The notes under the pieces are model-generated. The model did no database searches. It saw nothing but the letters and a program-made list of their open reading frames with translations, and was not told the DNA's origin. From assembly GCF_025602895.1 (NCBI RefSeq), contig NW_026516215.1, positions 1 to 64,000 on the forward strand: 64,000 bases of DNA, in the 5' to 3' direction. How positions within the stretch are numbered: position 1 is the first letter of the stretch; each line of letters starts with the position of its first letter. Source of the stretch: Polychytrium aggregatum (Eukaryota; Chytridiomycota; Chytridiomycetes; Polychytriales). The position numbers and the translations under genes were made by a program. Positions 13,101 to 26,134 of the stretch are shown in pieces.

Positions 13101-13815
13101 TTCTGGAAGGCACTCTGCACGCAGCTCGGGATCCAAACCAGTCTGTCCACGGCCTTCCATCCCCAGACCGATGGACAGACTGAGAGGGTCAACCAGGTCA
13201 TCAACCAATACCTGCGCTGTTACACGTCGTATCAGCAAGATGACTGGGCCGAGCTGCTGCCGTTGGCCGAGTTCTCTTACAATAACCTCGAGAACTCGTC
13301 AACACATGCCTCGCCATTCTTGGCAACCTATGGGTTCCACCCAAGGTTCGAAGTCCCCGTAGTCGCTGGCGGCCCTGATGTTCCCTCTGCCACGGAGAGG
13401 GTTGAACATCTCCAGCGGAACCTGGCACTGTTGAAGGAGAATCTTGAGAAGGCAAAGTCTGACTACAAGCACTTCTCAGATCTCCGGAGGTCCCAGGCTC
13501 CCGACTTGCGTCCGGGCGATCAAGTCTGGGTGCTGACTCGTAACATCAGCACCACTCGCCCAAGCAAGAAGCTGGATTACCAGAGGATTGGACCATTCAC
13601 CATCCTCGAGGCCGTCGGGACATTGGCTTTCCGCCTGGACTTGCCAAAGGACATAAAGGTGCACCCGATGTTCCATGTGTCTCTTCTTGAGCCCTACAAG
13701 AAGAACTCGCTTCCGGGTCGGGTGCAAGCGCCGCCCCCTGCGGTGGTCATCGATGGGAACTTGGAGTGGGAGGTCGAAGAGATCTTAGACTCCAAGTTCG
13801 TGCGCGGAAAGCTGC
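10143..13815 (+). CDS. Pol of C, part left of A2
   Basis: Gypsy Pol. Protease similarity (VDSGASGNFID) lies near 10270. Reverse transcriptase shows [10 protein letters not shown] (about 11300) and [12 protein letters not shown] (about 11597). RNase H shows ESDASDFALG (about 12040). The integrase zinc region shows GHPGIRRTL and CDTCARSK (about 12700-12810), followed by a DDE core (FITDLPKSKG, SDRGSQF). The start of the chromodomain is reached just before the A2 insertion. Confidence 0.88.
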
Positions 13816-14124
13816 TGTAACGTCCACTACTGGGACGTTGGGGCAAGACGGGGAGGGAGGGGGTACAAGACAAGACAGGACGGGGCAGAACAGGGCGGTG
13901 CTAGGCTACTCTAGCGGACGGGTGAGCTCGGGGAGCACTTACGTTTATTCACGATAAAACCGAACTCCAGACAAACGGGGGGAACGGGGGCAACCCGCAG
14001 GTATACCCTGCGGTGGCCTGCCTGCGGTGCGTGAAAACGCAAAGCGCAGCACAGGTCACGACCCACTGCGCCGCGCAGTACGCGCAGTACGCGCAGCACA
14101 GCGTCGGAGATACCATCTCCTACA
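13816..14124 (-). repeat. A2 LTR (3' in element sense)
   Basis: A 309-bp LTR that matches the A1 LTR as read. Confidence 0.95.
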
Positions 14125-14133
14125 CTCCCACAC

Positions 14134-17100
14134 TTAAGAAGGCTTCCTGCGAGGAGCCCTGCGTGTGCTCTTTATTTGGGGCTCCTCGAGGTGTTTACCG
14201 TATTTACTCAGCTCCTCGGGTGCATGGGACAAGTCCTCCAGTGTTTGCCATGTGTTGCCCGAGTGTGGGTAACCAACCCACTTGACATAAAACCGAAGTG
14301 ACCCATCAGCCACTTTCTTGTGCCTCACGATCCTTTCGACTTCATATTCTTGAGTATAGTATTGTCCGAGGTCGTCTTCCAGTGGTGCGTCGTCCGGGAC
14401 ACCTTCGTCGGCGTCGGGGAACTGTGCTGGACTGCGGGTCGTGTGGCGACGCAGCTTGGACACATGGAAGACAGGATGGAGCTTGCTTCCAGGTGGCAAG
14501 TCCAACAGGTAGTTGAGGGGACTGGGTCGGGCCGCTATCTTGAACGGTCCTCGGTACTTGGGCAACAACTTCTTTGACTGGGCTTCGGGGACCTTGATGT
14601 TGTCGGCGTCCAGGTAGACAAGGTCTCCAACTTCAAAGGAGACATCCTGGTGTCGGCGGTCGTAGTACTTCGCCATCACTTGTTGCGCATCCGTGAGCGC
14701 GTCGGCGATCATCTTGTGTCGGACTTGATGATCTTTGACAAAGGCACTTGGTTTGGGAGGCAATCCAGCCGTGGACTCGGTCAGTGTCAAGGAGGTGGGA
14801 ACATCAGGCTGGAATCCGTAGAGCGCCTCAAAGGGGCTCAAGCCAGTTGTGCTCGACTTGGCGGTGTTGTATGCAAACTCTGCATGACTCAGCTGTATGT
14901 CCCAGTCGTCTTGGCTGGTCGAGGCGTATGTCCTCAGGTATTGCTCGAGGGTGCGGATCGTCCGCTCGGACTGTCCATCCGTTTGTTGGTGGTGCGAGGT
15001 TGACATGTTCAGCTTGGTGCCGAGATGGTCGAACAGACTTGTCCAAAACAAGGAGGTGAATCGGGGGTCTCGATCACTGACGATGGACTTTGGGAGGCCG
15101 TGGTGCTTGAACACATGCTTGAAGAACAGCAGTGCAAGGTCAGGCGCGGAGCATGTCGTCTGGCACGGCACAAAGTGTGCCATCTTGCTGAACCTGTCGA
15201 CAAAGACAGCGATTGCATCGTGGTCCAACTTGGTCGTCGGTAGATGCGTGATGAGATCCATGGACATGCTGGTCCAGGGGCGGTCGGGAACAGGCAGGGG
15301 TTGCAGCAATCCTTGCTCTCGGGTCGTGCGTGACTTGACCATCTTGCAGGTATGGCAGGACTCGATGTACTTCTCGACGGTGCGCTTCATTCCAGGCCAG
15401 TATGCGACTTTGGCCAGTCGGTCGTATGTCTTCTCGACTCCAAAGTGTCCAGCGAGGGGCGAGTCGTGGACCTCTTGGAGCAACTTGGTCTTCAACGACG
15501 GAATGTCCGGCACACAGACACGGCTGTCCTTCTTCAGGAGGAGCAGGCCATCACGCACTGTGTACTCGGATGATTCGTCGTCCTTGGGGAGCTTAGACAC
15601 CTTTCGGAACAGTTCTCCGAACTGTTTGTCGTTGGCGATGTTGTCTCGGACAACATCCAGCATCGTGTTGTCGACACTGACAGTCGACTCGTACAGTGAC
15701 GCCAATTGGTAGTCGGGGCGTCGGGACAGTGCGTCAGGCACCACATTGAGTTTGCCTTTCTGGTATACAACCTCGTAGTTGTACTCGGCGAGGAACTCCA
15801 TCCATCGCGCTTGGCGTCGGCTCAGGTTCTTCTTGGTGTCGAGGTAACGCAGTGACTGGTGGTCCGTCACAATCTTGAAGGGCTTGGCGGTACCGTGGAG
15901 GTACACTCGGAACTTCTGCAGCGCGTAGATGATCGCAAGCTGCTCCTTCTCGTGCACGGGATAGTTGATCTCGTGTTGGGACAGTTTGCGCGACTCGAAG
16001 GCAACGGGCCTTCCCTCCTGCATCAAAACAGCTCCCACCGCAAAGTCGGAGGCGTCGGTGTGCACGGAGACATCCGTGTTCGGGTCGAACACAGCGAGGA
16101 CAGGAGCGTTCGTCAAGGCGTGCTTGAGGGTCTCGAACGCTTGGCGTTGTGGGTGGTCCCACACGAAGGGGCACTCTTTGCGGAGTAGGTCTGTGAGTGG
16201 ACCGGCAGTGCGCGCCAGATCGGGGATGAATCGGCGGTAGTAGTTGACGAGACCGAGAAACGACTGCACGTCAGAGACGCATGCGAGCGGCGGCCACTCG
16301 ACCACAGACTTGACCTTGGCGGGGTCGACTTCGATTCCTCTTCCTGAGACAACGTGTCCCAGGAACGGGACTTGATTCTTGAAGAACTCACACTTGGACA
16401 GTTTGGCATACAACTTGTGCTCGCGTAGCTTGGCCAGCACGCGGGCGACATGACCTTCATGGGTCGCTTCATCCTTGCTGTACACAAGGATATCATCCAG
16501 GTACACGATGACAGAGTTGTCGAGCTCTTGGCGGAACACATCGTTCATCAGCTGCATGAACGTGGCAGGTGCGTTCGTCAATCCGAACGGCAGCACTAGG
16601 AACTCGTACAGTCCGTAGCGAGTCCTGAAGGCGGTCTTGTGGACATCATCCTCGTGGATGCGGATCTGATGGTAGCCTGAGCGGAGGTCTATCTTGCTAA
16701 AGACCTTTGCTCCACTCAGACGATCCATCAACTCGTCGATCCTGGGCAACGGGTAGGTGTTCTTGATGGTCTGTTTGTTTAGTGCGCGATAGTCGACGCA
16801 CATCCTGAGATCACCTTCTTTCTTCTTGACAAAGAGCACTGGTGCACCATACGGTGACTGGCTCGGGCGGATGAACCCATGGGCGAGGAGGTCATCCAAC
16901 TGGCGCTTGAGTTCGTCCATCTCCGTCAGCGACAGTTGGTACGTCGGTCTTGACGGAGGCGACGAGCCTGGTTCGATGTCGATGCGATGATCGACGGTGC
17001 GTTGGGGTGGCAGGCATTGTGGCAACTGGTCGGGGAATACGTCCTTGTACTCGTCGAGCAGCTTGGTCACCACAGGCGGGGGACCGGGACCGGCTTGGTC

Positions 17101-18066
17101 GGTGTCGTCGACCTCACGCACGACACAGAGGAACGACGTGTCCTTCTTGATCAGCCTCTTGAATTGCATGGCTGAGAGGAGAGGTGGCATGTTGGGTGAG
17201 GCCATGCCCTGCAGGACAATGTCAGGGCCAACACGGACAGTGCGGCCTTTCCAGTCGACGACTGGAGTCGGCTCGGCACGAGCAAGCCAGCTCATGCCGA
17301 GGATGGCATCGAACTTGGTGTCGATCACTTGGAACAACAGGACAGGATGGTACTTGGGATGGAGGGCCACTCGCAGGACCACTTGGTGTGTGCACTGCTG
17401 CACACGATCGTCTGCAAGCGCCACACTCATCGGCGACTTCTTCTTGGTTGCATGTATGTTGAGCTCCTGGAGCAAGCGTCTGCTGACAAAGTTGCAGCTT
17501 GCTCCAGAGTCCACCATCATTCGGACGGTGTGACCTTGGACGGTGGCAGGGAGGTACAGCAGGGACTCTTCATGGTCCTCCTGCACAGCCTCCTGCACCA
17601 TGACTTGACTTGGGGGAACGGGCGACACTTGGTCTTGGTTGGCTTCATCACGGCCACTCGGACATTTTGGATAGGGTTCGGCCATTGCGGGGGCCTGCGG
17701 CGTCAGCACGCCATTGCACACGACGTCCACGGCTTGCGGACACATGTCGGAAGCATCCGACACACACGACTTGACAGGGGTGAGGGCACAGGCGGTCCTG
17801 TCCCTCAAGGGTTCTTGATTTTCTTTTTTGTTTTGGTTTTCAATTTTGGTTTTCTCTTCACGTTCGTGGAGAGGCAGGCGGCTTGCGCCACCATGCACCT
17901 CTCGCACGACGCACAACACTTGGTTTGTTTCTCCTTCGGGGGAGGGGGCGAGGTGAACTTCCTCTGGAGACGCGTGGACTGCATTGAGCAATCCACGGCG
18001 TTGGTCTCCTACTAGGGCTCCAGAGCCACCTAGTAGGGTCGGCCGTTTCCCGACTTCATGGGGCAC
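14134..18066 (-). CDS. Pol polyprotein of A2
   Basis: The translation matches A1 Pol along the full 1310 residues: protease, RT, RNase H, integrase and chromodomain. Confidence 0.95.
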   Translation of the reverse strand: MPHEVGKRPTLLGGSGALVGDQRRGLLNAVHASPEEVHLAPSPEGETNQVLCVVREVHGGASRLPLHEREEKTKIENQNKKENQEPLRDRTACALTPVKSCVSDASDMCPQAVDVVCNGVLTPQAPAMAEPYPKCPSGRDEANQDQVSPVPPSQVMVQEAVQEDHEESLLYLPATVQGHTVRMMVDSGASCNFVSRRLLQELNIHATKKKSPMSVALADDRVQQCTHQVVLRVALHPKYHPVLLFQVIDTKFDAILGMSWLARAEPTPVVDWKGRTVRVGPDIVLQGMASPNMPPLLSAMQFKRLIKKDTSFLCVVREVDDTDQAGPGPPPVVTKLLDEYKDVFPDQLPQCLPPQRTVDHRIDIEPGSSPPSRPTYQLSLTEMDELKRQLDDLLAHGFIRPSQSPYGAPVLFVKKKEGDLRMCVDYRALNKQTIKNTYPLPRIDELMDRLSGAKVFSKIDLRSGYHQIRIHEDDVHKTAFRTRYGLYEFLVLPFGLTNAPATFMQLMNDVFRQELDNSVIVYLDDILVYSKDEATHEGHVARVLAKLREHKLYAKLSKCEFFKNQVPFLGHVVSGRGIEVDPAKVKSVVEWPPLACVSDVQSFLGLVNYYRRFIPDLARTAGPLTDLLRKECPFVWDHPQRQAFETLKHALTNAPVLAVFDPNTDVSVHTDASDFAVGAVLMQEGRPVAFESRKLSQHEINYPVHEKEQLAIIYALQKFRVYLHGTAKPFKIVTDHQSLRYLDTKKNLSRRQARWMEFLAEYNYEVVYQKGKLNVVPDALSRRPDYQLASLYESTVSVDNTMLDVVRDNIANDKQFGELFRKVSKLPKDDESSEYTVRDGLLLLKKDSRVCVPDIPSLKTKLLQEVHDSPLAGHFGVEKTYDRLAKVAYWPGMKRTVEKYIESCHTCKMVKSRTTREQGLLQPLPVPDRPWTSMSMDLITHLPTTKLDHDAIAVFVDRFSKMAHFVPCQTTCSAPDLALLFFKHVFKHHGLPKSIVSDRDPRFTSLFWTSLFDHLGTKLNMSTSHHQQTDGQSERTIRTLEQYLRTYASTSQDDWDIQLSHAEFAYNTAKSSTTGLSPFEALYGFQPDVPTSLTLTESTAGLPPKPSAFVKDHQVRHKMIADALTDAQQVMAKYYDRRHQDVSFEVGDLVYLDADNIKVPEAQSKKLLPKYRGPFKIAARPSPLNYLLDLPPGSKLHPVFHVSKLRRHTTRSPAQFPDADEGVPDDAPLEDDLGQYYTQEYEVERIVRHKKVADGSLRFYVKWVGYPHSGNTWQTLEDLSHAPEELSKYGKHLEEPQIKSTRRAPRRKPS

Positions 18067-18851
18067 TCCTTGGCCTGGTGTCCCGGTCGGTGACAGAAGA
18101 AGCAGGAACCATGGCGGAGGTCCTCCTGCTTCTGTCTGTCCTTGGGGGAGACAGTGGCAGCTTGCTGGAACCGGGAGCGGGGAGGGCCACGAGCCTCCAT
18201 GGCGTTGACGTCAACGTCCATGGGCTCAGGCATGGGTCTTGCGGGCGGGGCCGGGCGAGGCGGACGGGCTGGGACGTGATGAGACCGATGGCCGCCTGCC
18301 AGCTGCGGGTAGAACTGGCGGCCATGGTACTGGACGTTGTCGAGGTTCTCGGCAACGTCCATCATCACGTCCAGGGACTTGCGGGCATCAGGGTTGCTGG
18401 CGATGTACTCTCTGATCTTGGGCTTGAGGCCCTTCTGGAAGAGGTACATCGCATCAGCAGAGCCCAGCTCCTCAATCTGGGAGGAGAGGTCTTCAAACTC
18501 CTCGATGTAGCGGGTCACAGAACCACGCTGCACGAGAGAGTATAGCTTGTCACGGGCAATGAGTTCAGCATTGGGGCTGCCGAAGCGGCGACGGAGGCGG
18601 TCCTTGAAGTCGTCAAACACACCTTCGCTCTGCTCGTCGAACCCTTGGCGGCGGTACCAACGGTACGCCTGGTCCTTTAAGCAGAGCTTGGCGGCGACGA
18701 TGTGGTGGGTGGGGGCGACTTGGGCAGCATCGAGGTAGTCCTCGAGTTGCTGCAGCCAGTCCTCCACCGAGGAGGAGCGGCTCTTCCCAGTAAACACTGG
18801 GGCACGGAAGGTCTTGAGGAAGGCTTCCGGAAGTGGGCGGGGGTTGCTCAT
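18030..18851 (-). CDS. Gag of A2
   Basis: A 273-residue Gag matching that of A1, with one CCHC knuckle. It overlaps the Pol frame by 37 bp. Confidence 0.9.
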   Translation of the reverse strand: MSNPRPLPEAFLKTFRAPVFTGKSRSSSVEDWLQQLEDYLDAAQVAPTHHIVAAKLCLKDQAYRWYRRQGFDEQSEGVFDDFKDRLRRRFGSPNAELIARDKLYSLVQRGSVTRYIEEFEDLSSQIEELGSADAMYLFQKGLKPKIREYIASNPDARKSLDVMMDVAENLDNVQYHGRQFYPQLAGGHRSHHVPARPPRPAPPARPMPEPMDVDVNAMEARGPPRSRFQQAATVSPKDRQKQEDLRHGSCFFCHRPGHQAKECPMKSGNGRPY

Positions 18852-18973
18852 GGCAGGGGCAGGCTCCAGGGACAGAGAGGAGAGTCGGTCGGCAAGAGAG
18901 GCGGGATCCAGCTTGAGGATCTAGAAAGAGGACAAACAGGACGAAAACAAGACGAGGATTTCCGATGCTACCA

Positions 18974-19282
18974 TGTAACGTCCACTACTGGGACGTTGGG
19001 GCAAGACGGGGAGGGAGGGGGTACAAGACAAGACAGGACGGGGCAGAACAGGGCGGTGCTAGGCTACTCTAGCGGACGGGTGAGCTCGGGGAGCACTTAC
19101 GTTTATTCACGATAAAACCGAACTCCAGACAAACGGGGGGAACGGGGGCAACCCGCAGGTATACCCTGCGGTGGCCTGCCTGCGGTGCGTGAAAACGCAA
19201 AGCGCAGCACAGGTCACGACCCACTGCGCCGCGCAGTACGCGCAGTACGCGCAGCACAGCGTCGGAGATACCATCTCCTACA
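18974..19282 (-). repeat. A2 LTR (5' in element sense)
   Basis: A 309-bp LTR directly followed by the target duplication GCTGC. Confidence 0.95.
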
Positions 19283-19454
19283 GCTGCACTATCTCATCGA
19301 TTGGAAAGGCTACCCGGTCACCGATCGAAGTTGGGAGCCCGCCGACATTGTCTTTGCCCCAACGGTGGCCGCGGAGTACCACCGACGCTACCCAGACAAG
19401 CCTGGCCCCAGGAGAACTCAAGATGGAACACGCCGTAGTTTGAGGAGGAGATAG
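19283..19454 (+). CDS. Pol of C, chromodomain part right of A2
   Basis: C-terminal chromodomain segment (YLIDWKGYP, RSWEPADIVF) and a basic tail. It ends in a purine-rich stretch directly before the 3' LTR, which is the expected polypurine tract. It belongs to the same gene as 10143-13815. Confidence 0.88.
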
Positions 19455-19456
19455 TG

Positions 19457-19873
19457 TGATGACCAGCATCACAACGGACCAATGAGATTGTCCCGCATGC
19501 TCTCGCCCTCCGCACCAATCATGAGTCCCCACGTGTTTGTTTGCCCCCATGCATGAGCACGCGCCGTTGCCACCCGCGTCTACTGGTTTCCTGCCTCCCC
19601 CACCGCTCGGCACATGTCCCCGGGCTGTGCCAAGCCTCTCTCGCTTGCACACCAGCCACTCTCGCACCCCCTTCTCGCTTCTCTGTGATGCTCCACCCTT
19701 CTCGCCCACTTTTGCCCCTCGACCTTCTCCCGGTCTATAAATAGCCCTGCATGTCTGAGCCTATGTTGAACACCAGTTCGAACAAAACTTGTTCTTTGGT
19801 GTTCGGGGCTAAAAGCTAATAAAGCTCATACCAAGCACTTGGTCTTCGTCCTTGCGCTTGTTCACTCCTTACA
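19457..19873 (+). repeat. C 3' LTR
   Basis: A 417-bp copy of the C LTR. Immediately beyond it the sequence is the D5-like gene, not element B. Confidence 0.92.
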
Positions 19874-20976
19874 CTCTTGGCGATATCCGACACCGTGATC
19901 GCTCGTTTGCCTTCGATACCCACGAGGCGCTTGTATGTGCTTAGTGCGCGTTGGTCGATCTCACCGCTCTCTACCTTTGAGCGGTGCTCCAGGAAGACCT
20001 CGAGCCACTTCCCAAAGAGCGAGTTCTCAGACAAGAACGCGGTATCAGCGATGCCCTTCACGTCCACCATCCAGGACATGAAACGATGGTAGAAATCGTG
20101 TGTGTCGATGCGGTTGTCGGTGGCATAGTACATATCCTTCTGGCGTTCGCGATCGTAACGGATGTAGACCGACTCGATATACTCGCCCACATAGTCCGGG
20201 TCAGCAATCTTGCGTCGGGTGAACGCCAGGATCTTGGGATGAATGCGAGTTTCAGAGTCGAGTGGGCGAGTTCTATCGGATGCGCTGGCGAAGCGGCGGA
20301 TGAGGATTCCCAGGAACGCATAGCGCCATCGCTTCGTATTGAGCTTGTTCTTGAGCGTCTCGTCGCGTAAGCTCTCGTGATGCTCGAGAGGACGATCGGG
20401 CCGCTGGACAAACGAGATGGGTAGATCGAGAATGACGATTCTGCGGGTGGTGCCGCGGTCGAAGATAGCCTCTGGAGCCAGGGTTGGGTAGTGGTTGGAA
20501 GCGACCAGCACCTTCCAGCATGGTGTGATCTCGGTGCCTTCTTTGCACATGCCACGGATATATAGCTTCTCCTCGCTGCAGATCTTCTTCAGGGCGACAT
20601 CGTCGAGGACCACATCGCCGGCGCGGCCTTTGCGGGTCTCTGATGCGATCGCAAAGCGGGCCCTGGCCAGCTTCATGAGGGTTGGGGTGGGTGCTTCGGG
20701 TGAGTAGATGACGCTAGAGGTATGGCACAGATATGCTCCATCGAAGCGACCGCAGAGCTCGGCACCGAGGGTGTTCTCGATCAGGCTGAGCAATACACTC
20801 TTTCCGTTTGAGCCGTTACCGATCATGAAGACGACCATCTCACCGTTCTTGGCGCCGGTGAGACCGAGTGAGACAAAGTCCAGAAGGAAATCGATTTGCT
20901 CCTCGCGGGTTCGCATGATCTCGCGGAGGAACTGCATGATCTCCATATATGCCTCGGTGCCCTCGCGCATGGCTTG
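19874..20976 (-). pseudogene. D5-like primase-helicase, helicase part
   Basis: Superfamily 3 helicase region of the poxvirus D5/NCLDV type. It shows a Walker A-like MIGNGSNGKSVLL and, further on, VLVASNHYPTL with FDRGTTRRIVILDLP, typical of D5 C-terminal ATPase domains. It continues the reading sense of 26444-29349 on the far side of A3. The GCTTG target duplications (20972-20976 and 26444-26448) confirm that A3 split one gene. Retroelement C abuts the other end. This is a virus-type gene remnant: D5 proteins prime and unwind viral DNA. Confidence 0.85.
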
Positions 20977-21285
20977 TGTAGGAGATGGTATCTCCGACGC
21001 TGTGCTGCGCGTACTGCGCGTACTGCGCGGCGCAGTGGGTCGTGACCTGTGCTGCGCTTTGCGTTTTCACGCACCGCAGGCAGGCCACCGCAGGGTATAC
21101 CTGCGGGTTGCCCCCGTTCCCCCCGTTTGTCTGGAGTTCGGTTTTATCGTGAATAAACGTAAGTGCTTCCCGAGCTCACCCGTCCGCTAGAGTAGCCTAG
21201 CACCGCCCTGTTCTGCCCTGTCCTGTCTTGTCTTGTACCCCCTCCCTCCCCGTCTTGCCCCAACGTCCCAGTAGTGGACGTTACA
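20977..21285 (+). repeat. A3 5' LTR
   Basis: A 309-bp LTR. AATAAA at 21152-21157. Primer-binding-like TGGTAGCATCGG follows at 21286. Confidence 0.95.
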
Positions 21286-21407
21286 TGGTAGCATCGGAAA
21301 TCCTCGTCTTGTTTTCGTCCTGTTTGTCCTCTTTCTAGATCCTCAAGCTGGATCCCGCCTCTCTTGCCGACCGACTCTCCTCTCTGTCCCTGGAGCCTGC
21401 CCCTGCC

Positions 21408-22229
21408 ATGAGCAACCCCCGCCCACTTCCGGAAGCCTTCCTCAAGACCTTCCGTGCCCCAGTGTTTACTGGGAAGAGCCGCTCCTCCTCGGTGGAGGAC
21501 TGGCTGCAGCAACTCGAGGACTACCTCGATGCTGCCCAAGTCGCCCCCACCCACCACATCGTCGCCGCCAAGCTCTGCTTAAAGGACCAGGCGTACCGTT
21601 GGTACCGCCGCCAAGGGTTCGACGAGCAGAGCGAAGGTGTGTTTGACGACTTCAAGGACCGCCTCCGTCGCCGCTTCGGCAGCCCCAATGCTGAACTCAT
21701 TGCCCGTGACAAGCTATACTCTCTCGTGCAGCGTGGTTCTGTGACCCGCTACATCGAGGAGTTTGAAGACCTCTCCTCCCAGATTGAGGAGCTGGGCTCT
21801 GCTGATGCGATGTACCTCTTCCAGAAGGGCCTCAAGCCCAAGATCAGAGAGTACATCGCCAGCAACCCTGATGCCCGCAAGTCCCTGGACGTGATGATGG
21901 ACGTTGCCGAGAACCTCGACAACGTCCAGTACCATGGCCGCCAGTTCTACCCGCAGCTGGCAGGCGGCCATCGGTCTCATCACGTCCCAGCCCGTCCGCC
22001 TCGCCCGGCCCCGCCCGCAAGACCCATGCCTGAGCCCATGGACGTTGACGTCAACGCCATGGAGGCTCGTGGCCCTCCCCGCTCCCGGTTCCAGCAAGCT
22101 GCCACTGTCTCCCCCAAGGACAGACAGAAGCAGGAGGACCTCCGCCATGGTTCCTGCTTCTTCTGTCACCGACCGGGACACCAGGCCAAGGAGTGCCCCA
22201 TGAAGTCGGGAAACGGCCGACCCTACTAG
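21408..22229 (+). CDS. Gag of A3
   Basis: A 273-residue Gag with the [14 protein letters not shown] knuckle, the same as in A1 and A2. Its end overlaps pol. Confidence 0.9.
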   Translation: MSNPRPLPEAFLKTFRAPVFTGKSRSSSVEDWLQQLEDYLDAAQVAPTHHIVAAKLCLKDQAYRWYRRQGFDEQSEGVFDDFKDRLRRRFGSPNAELIARDKLYSLVQRGSVTRYIEEFEDLSSQIEELGSADAMYLFQKGLKPKIREYIASNPDARKSLDVMMDVAENLDNVQYHGRQFYPQLAGGHRSHHVPARPPRPAPPARPMPEPMDVDVNAMEARGPPRSRFQQAATVSPKDRQKQEDLRHGSCFFCHRPGHQAKECPMKSGNGRPY

Positions 22230-25200
22230 GTGGCTCTGGAGCCCTAGTAGGAGACCAACGCCGTGGATTGCTCAATGCAGTCCACGCGTCTCCAGAGGAA
22301 GTTCACCTCGCCCCCTCCCCCGAAGGAGAAACAAACCAAGTGTTGTGCGTCGTGCGAGAGGTGCATGGTGGCGCAAGCCGCCTGCCTCTCCACGAACGTG
22401 AAGAGAAAACCAAAATTGAAAACCAAAACAAAAAAGAAAATCAAGAACCCTTGAGGGACAGGACCGCCTGTGCCCTCACCCCTGTCAAGTCGTGTGTGTC
22501 GGATGCTTCCGACATGTGTCCGCAAGCCGTGGACGTCGTGTGCAATGGCGTGCTGACGCCGCAGGCCCCCGCAATGGCCGAACCCTATCCAAAATGTCCG
22601 AGTGGCCGTGATGAAGCCAACCAAGACCAAGTGTCGCCCGTTCCCCCAAGTCAAGTCATGGTGCAGGAGGCTGTGCAGGAGGACCATGAAGAGTCCCTGC
22701 TGTACCTCCCTGCCACCGTCCAAGGTCACACCGTCCGAATGATGGTGGACTCTGGAGCAAGCTGCAACTTTGTCAGCAGACGCTTGCTCCAGGAGCTCAA
22801 CATACATGCAACCAAGAAGAAGTCGCCGATGAGTGTGGCGCTTGCAGACGATCGTGTGCAGCAGTGCACACACCAAGTGGTCCTGCGAGTGGCCCTCCAT
22901 CCCAAGTACCATCCTGTCCTGTTGTTCCAAGTGATCGACACCAAGTTCGATGCCATCCTCGGCATGAGCTGGCTTGCTCGTGCCGAGCCGACTCCAGTCG
23001 TCGACTGGAAAGGCCGCACTGTCCGTGTTGGCCCTGACATTGTCCTGCAGGGCATGGCCTCACCCAACATGCCACCTCTCCTCTCAGCCATGCAATTCAA
23101 GAGGCTGATCAAGAAGGACACGTCGTTCCTCTGTGTCGTGCGTGAGGTCGACGACACCGACCAAGCCGGTCCCGGTCCCCCGCCTGTGGTGACCAAGCTG
23201 CTCGACGAGTACAAGGACGTATTCCCCGACCAGTTGCCACAATGCCTGCCACCCCAACGCACCGTCGATCATCGCATCGACATCGAACCAGGCTCGTCGC
23301 CTCCGTCAAGACCGACGTACCAACTGTCGCTGACGGAGATGGACGAACTCAAGCGCCAGTTGGATGACCTCCTCGCCCATGGGTTCATCCGCCCGAGCCA
23401 GTCACCGTATGGTGCACCAGTGCTCTTTGTCAAGAAGAAAGAAGGTGATCTCAGGATGTGCGTCGACTATCGCGCACTAAACAAACAGACCATCAAGAAC
23501 ACCTACCCGTTGCCAAGGATCGACGAGTTGATGGATCGTCTGAGTGGAGCAAAGGTCTTTAGCAAGATTGACCTCCGCTCAGGCTACCATCAGATCCGCA
23601 TCCACGAGGATGATGTCCACAAGACCGCCTTCAGGACTCGCTACGGACTGTACGAGTTCCTAGTGCTGCCGTTCGGATTGACGAACGCACCTGCCACGTT
23701 CATGCAGCTGATGAACGATGTGTTCCGCCAAGAGCTCGACAACTCTGTCATCGTGTACCTGGATGATATCCTTGTGTACAGCAAGGATGAAGCGACCCAT
23801 GAAGGTCATGTCGCCCGCGTGCTGGCCAAGCTACGCGAGCACAAGTTGTATGCCAAACTGTCCAAGTGTGAGTTCTTCAAGAATCAAGTCCCGTTCCTGG
23901 GACACGTTGTCTCAGGAAGAGGAATCGAAGTCGACCCCGCCAAGGTCAAGTCTGTGGTCGAGTGGCCGCCGCTCGCATGCGTCTCTGACGTGCAGTCGTT
24001 TCTCGGTCTCGTCAACTACTACCGCCGATTCATCCCCGATCTGGCGCGCACTGCCGGTCCACTCACGGACCTACTCCGCAAAGAGTGCCCCTTCGTGTGG
24101 GACCACCCACAACGCCAAGCGTTCGAGACCCTCAAGCACGCCTTGACGAACGCTCCTGTCCTCGCTGTGTTCGACCCGAACACGGATGTCTCCGTGCACA
24201 CCGACGCCTCCGACTTTGCGGTGGGAGCTGTTTTGATGCAGGAGGGAAGGCCCGTTGCCTTCGAGTCGCGCAAACTGTCCCAACACGAGATCAACTATCC
24301 CGTGCACGAGAAGGAGCAGCTTGCGATCATCTACGCGCTGCAGAAGTTCCGAGTGTACCTCCACGGTACCGCCAAGCCCTTCAAGATTGTGACGGACCAC
24401 CAGTCACTGCGTTACCTCGACACCAAGAAGAACCTGAGCCGACGCCAAGCGCGATGGATGGAGTTCCTCGCCGAGTACAACTACGAGGTTGTATACCAGA
24501 AAGGCAAACTCAATGTGGTGCCTGACGCACTGTCCCGACGCCCCGACTACCAATTGGCGTCACTGTACGAGTCGACTGTCAGTGTCGACAACACGATGCT
24601 GGATGTTGTCCGAGACAACATCGCCAACGACAAACAGTTCGGAGAACTGTTCCGAAAGGTGTCTAAGCTCCCCAAGGACGACGAATCATCCGAGTACACA
24701 GTGCGTGATGGCCTGCTCCTCCTGAAGAAGGACAGCCGTGTCTGTGTGCCGGACATTCCGTCGTTGAAGACCAAGTTGCTCCAAGAGGTCCACGACTCGC
24801 CCCTCGCTGGACACTTTGGAGTCGAGAAGACATACGACCGACTGGCCAAAGTCGCATACTGGCCTGGAATGAAGCGCACCGTCGAGAAGTACATCGAGTC
24901 CTGCCATACCTGCAAGATGGTCAAGTCACGCACGACCCGAGAGCAAGGATTGCTGCAACCCCTGCCTGTTCCCGACCGCCCCTGGACCAGCATGTCCATG
25001 GATCTCATCACGCATCTACCGACGACCAAGTTGGACCACGATGCAATCGCTGTCTTTGTCGACAGGTTCAGCAAGATGGCACACTTTGTGCCGTGCCAGA
25101 CGACATGCTCCGCGCCTGACCTTGCACTGCTGTTCTTCAAGCATGTGTTCAAGCACCACGGCCTCCCAAAGTCCATCGTCAGTGATCGAGACCCCCGATT

Positions 25201-26125
25201 CACCTCCTTGTTTTGGACAAGTCTGTTCGACCATCTCGGCACCAAGCTGAACATGTCAACCTCGCACCACCAACAAACGGATGGACAGTCCGAGCGGACG
25301 ATCCGCACCCTCGAGCAATACCTGAGGACATACGCCTCGACCAGCCAAGACGACTGGGACATACAGCTGAGTCATGCAGAGTTTGCATACAACACCGCCA
25401 AGTCGAGCACAACTGGCTTGAGCCCCTTTGAGGCGCTCTACGGATTCCAGCCTGATGTTCCCACCTCCTTGACACTGACCGAGTCCACGGCTGGATTGCC
25501 TCCCAAACCAAGTGCCTTTGTCAAAGATCATCAAGTCCGACACAAGATGATCGCCGACGCGCTCACGGATGCGCAACAAGTGATGGCGAAGTACTACGAC
25601 CGCCGACACCAGGATGTCTCCTTTGAAGTTGGAGACCTTGTCTACCTGGACGCCGACAACATCAAGGTCCCCGAAGCCCAGTCAAAGAAGTTGTTGCCCA
25701 AGTACCGAGGACCGTTCAAGATAGCGGCCCGACCCAGTCCCCTCAACTACCTGTTGGACTTGCCACCTGGAAGCAAGCTCCATCCTGTCTTCCATGTGTC
25801 CAAGCTGCGTCGCCACACGACCCGCAGTCCAGCACAGTTCCCCGACGCCGACGAAGGTGTCCCGGACGACGCACCACTGGAAGACGACCTCGGACAATAC
25901 TATACTCAAGAATATGAAGTCGAAAGGATCGTGAGGCACAAGAAAGTGGCTGATGGGTCACTTCGGTTTTATGTCAAGTGGGTTGGTTACCCACACTCGG
26001 GCAACACATGGCAAACACTGGAGGACTTGTCCCATGCACCCGAGGAGCTGAGTAAATACGGTAAACACCTCGAGGAGCCCCAAATAAAGAGCACACGCAG
26101 GGCTCCTCGCAGGAAGCCTTCTTAA
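22193..26125 (+). CDS. Pol polyprotein of A3
   Basis: The 1310-residue chromoviral Pol on the plus strand. The protease DSG motif is at about 22748, YLDDIL at about 23756, RNase H TDASDF at about 24201, the integrase zinc region at 24820-24915, and the chromodomain at 25913-26030. At least one single-base difference from A1 and A2 is visible in the RNase H region. Confidence 0.95.
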   Translation: MPHEVGKRPTLLGGSGALVGDQRRGLLNAVHASPEEVHLAPSPEGETNQVLCVVREVHGGASRLPLHEREEKTKIENQNKKENQEPLRDRTACALTPVKSCVSDASDMCPQAVDVVCNGVLTPQAPAMAEPYPKCPSGRDEANQDQVSPVPPSQVMVQEAVQEDHEESLLYLPATVQGHTVRMMVDSGASCNFVSRRLLQELNIHATKKKSPMSVALADDRVQQCTHQVVLRVALHPKYHPVLLFQVIDTKFDAILGMSWLARAEPTPVVDWKGRTVRVGPDIVLQGMASPNMPPLLSAMQFKRLIKKDTSFLCVVREVDDTDQAGPGPPPVVTKLLDEYKDVFPDQLPQCLPPQRTVDHRIDIEPGSSPPSRPTYQLSLTEMDELKRQLDDLLAHGFIRPSQSPYGAPVLFVKKKEGDLRMCVDYRALNKQTIKNTYPLPRIDELMDRLSGAKVFSKIDLRSGYHQIRIHEDDVHKTAFRTRYGLYEFLVLPFGLTNAPATFMQLMNDVFRQELDNSVIVYLDDILVYSKDEATHEGHVARVLAKLREHKLYAKLSKCEFFKNQVPFLGHVVSGRGIEVDPAKVKSVVEWPPLACVSDVQSFLGLVNYYRRFIPDLARTAGPLTDLLRKECPFVWDHPQRQAFETLKHALTNAPVLAVFDPNTDVSVHTDASDFAVGAVLMQEGRPVAFESRKLSQHEINYPVHEKEQLAIIYALQKFRVYLHGTAKPFKIVTDHQSLRYLDTKKNLSRRQARWMEFLAEYNYEVVYQKGKLNVVPDALSRRPDYQLASLYESTVSVDNTMLDVVRDNIANDKQFGELFRKVSKLPKDDESSEYTVRDGLLLLKKDSRVCVPDIPSLKTKLLQEVHDSPLAGHFGVEKTYDRLAKVAYWPGMKRTVEKYIESCHTCKMVKSRTTREQGLLQPLPVPDRPWTSMSMDLITHLPTTKLDHDAIAVFVDRFSKMAHFVPCQTTCSAPDLALLFFKHVFKHHGLPKSIVSDRDPRFTSLFWTSLFDHLGTKLNMSTSHHQQTDGQSERTIRTLEQYLRTYASTSQDDWDIQLSHAEFAYNTAKSSTTGLSPFEALYGFQPDVPTSLTLTESTAGLPPKPSAFVKDHQVRHKMIADALTDAQQVMAKYYDRRHQDVSFEVGDLVYLDADNIKVPEAQSKKLLPKYRGPFKIAARPSPLNYLLDLPPGSKLHPVFHVSKLRRHTTRSPAQFPDADEGVPDDAPLEDDLGQYYTQEYEVERIVRHKKVADGSLRFYVKWVGYPHSGNTWQTLEDLSHAPEELSKYGKHLEEPQIKSTRRAPRRKPS

Positions 26126-26134
26126 GTGTGGGAG

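Larger units (their letters stand above)
13816..19282 (-). mobile_element. LTR retrotransposon A2, whole-looking
   Basis: The second 5467-bp copy of A, with perfect 5-bp target duplications GCTGC at 13811-13815 and 19283-19287. It is inserted in antisense orientation in the chromodomain region of C, so it postdates C. Confidence 0.96.
8332..19873 (+). mobile_element. LTR retrotransposon C (Ty3/gypsy chromovirus), interrupted by A2
   Basis: C is bounded by LTRs of 415 bp (8332-8746) and 417 bp (19457-19873), which differ at about two small indels. It carries gag, pol and a purine-rich tract just before the 3' LTR. A2 is inserted in the chromodomain region. C is otherwise near-whole, with about one further break. 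Its flanks do not match: GTCCG in element B on the left, CTCTT in the D5 gene on the right. It therefore lacks a target duplication and marks a rearrangement. Confidence 0.9.
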
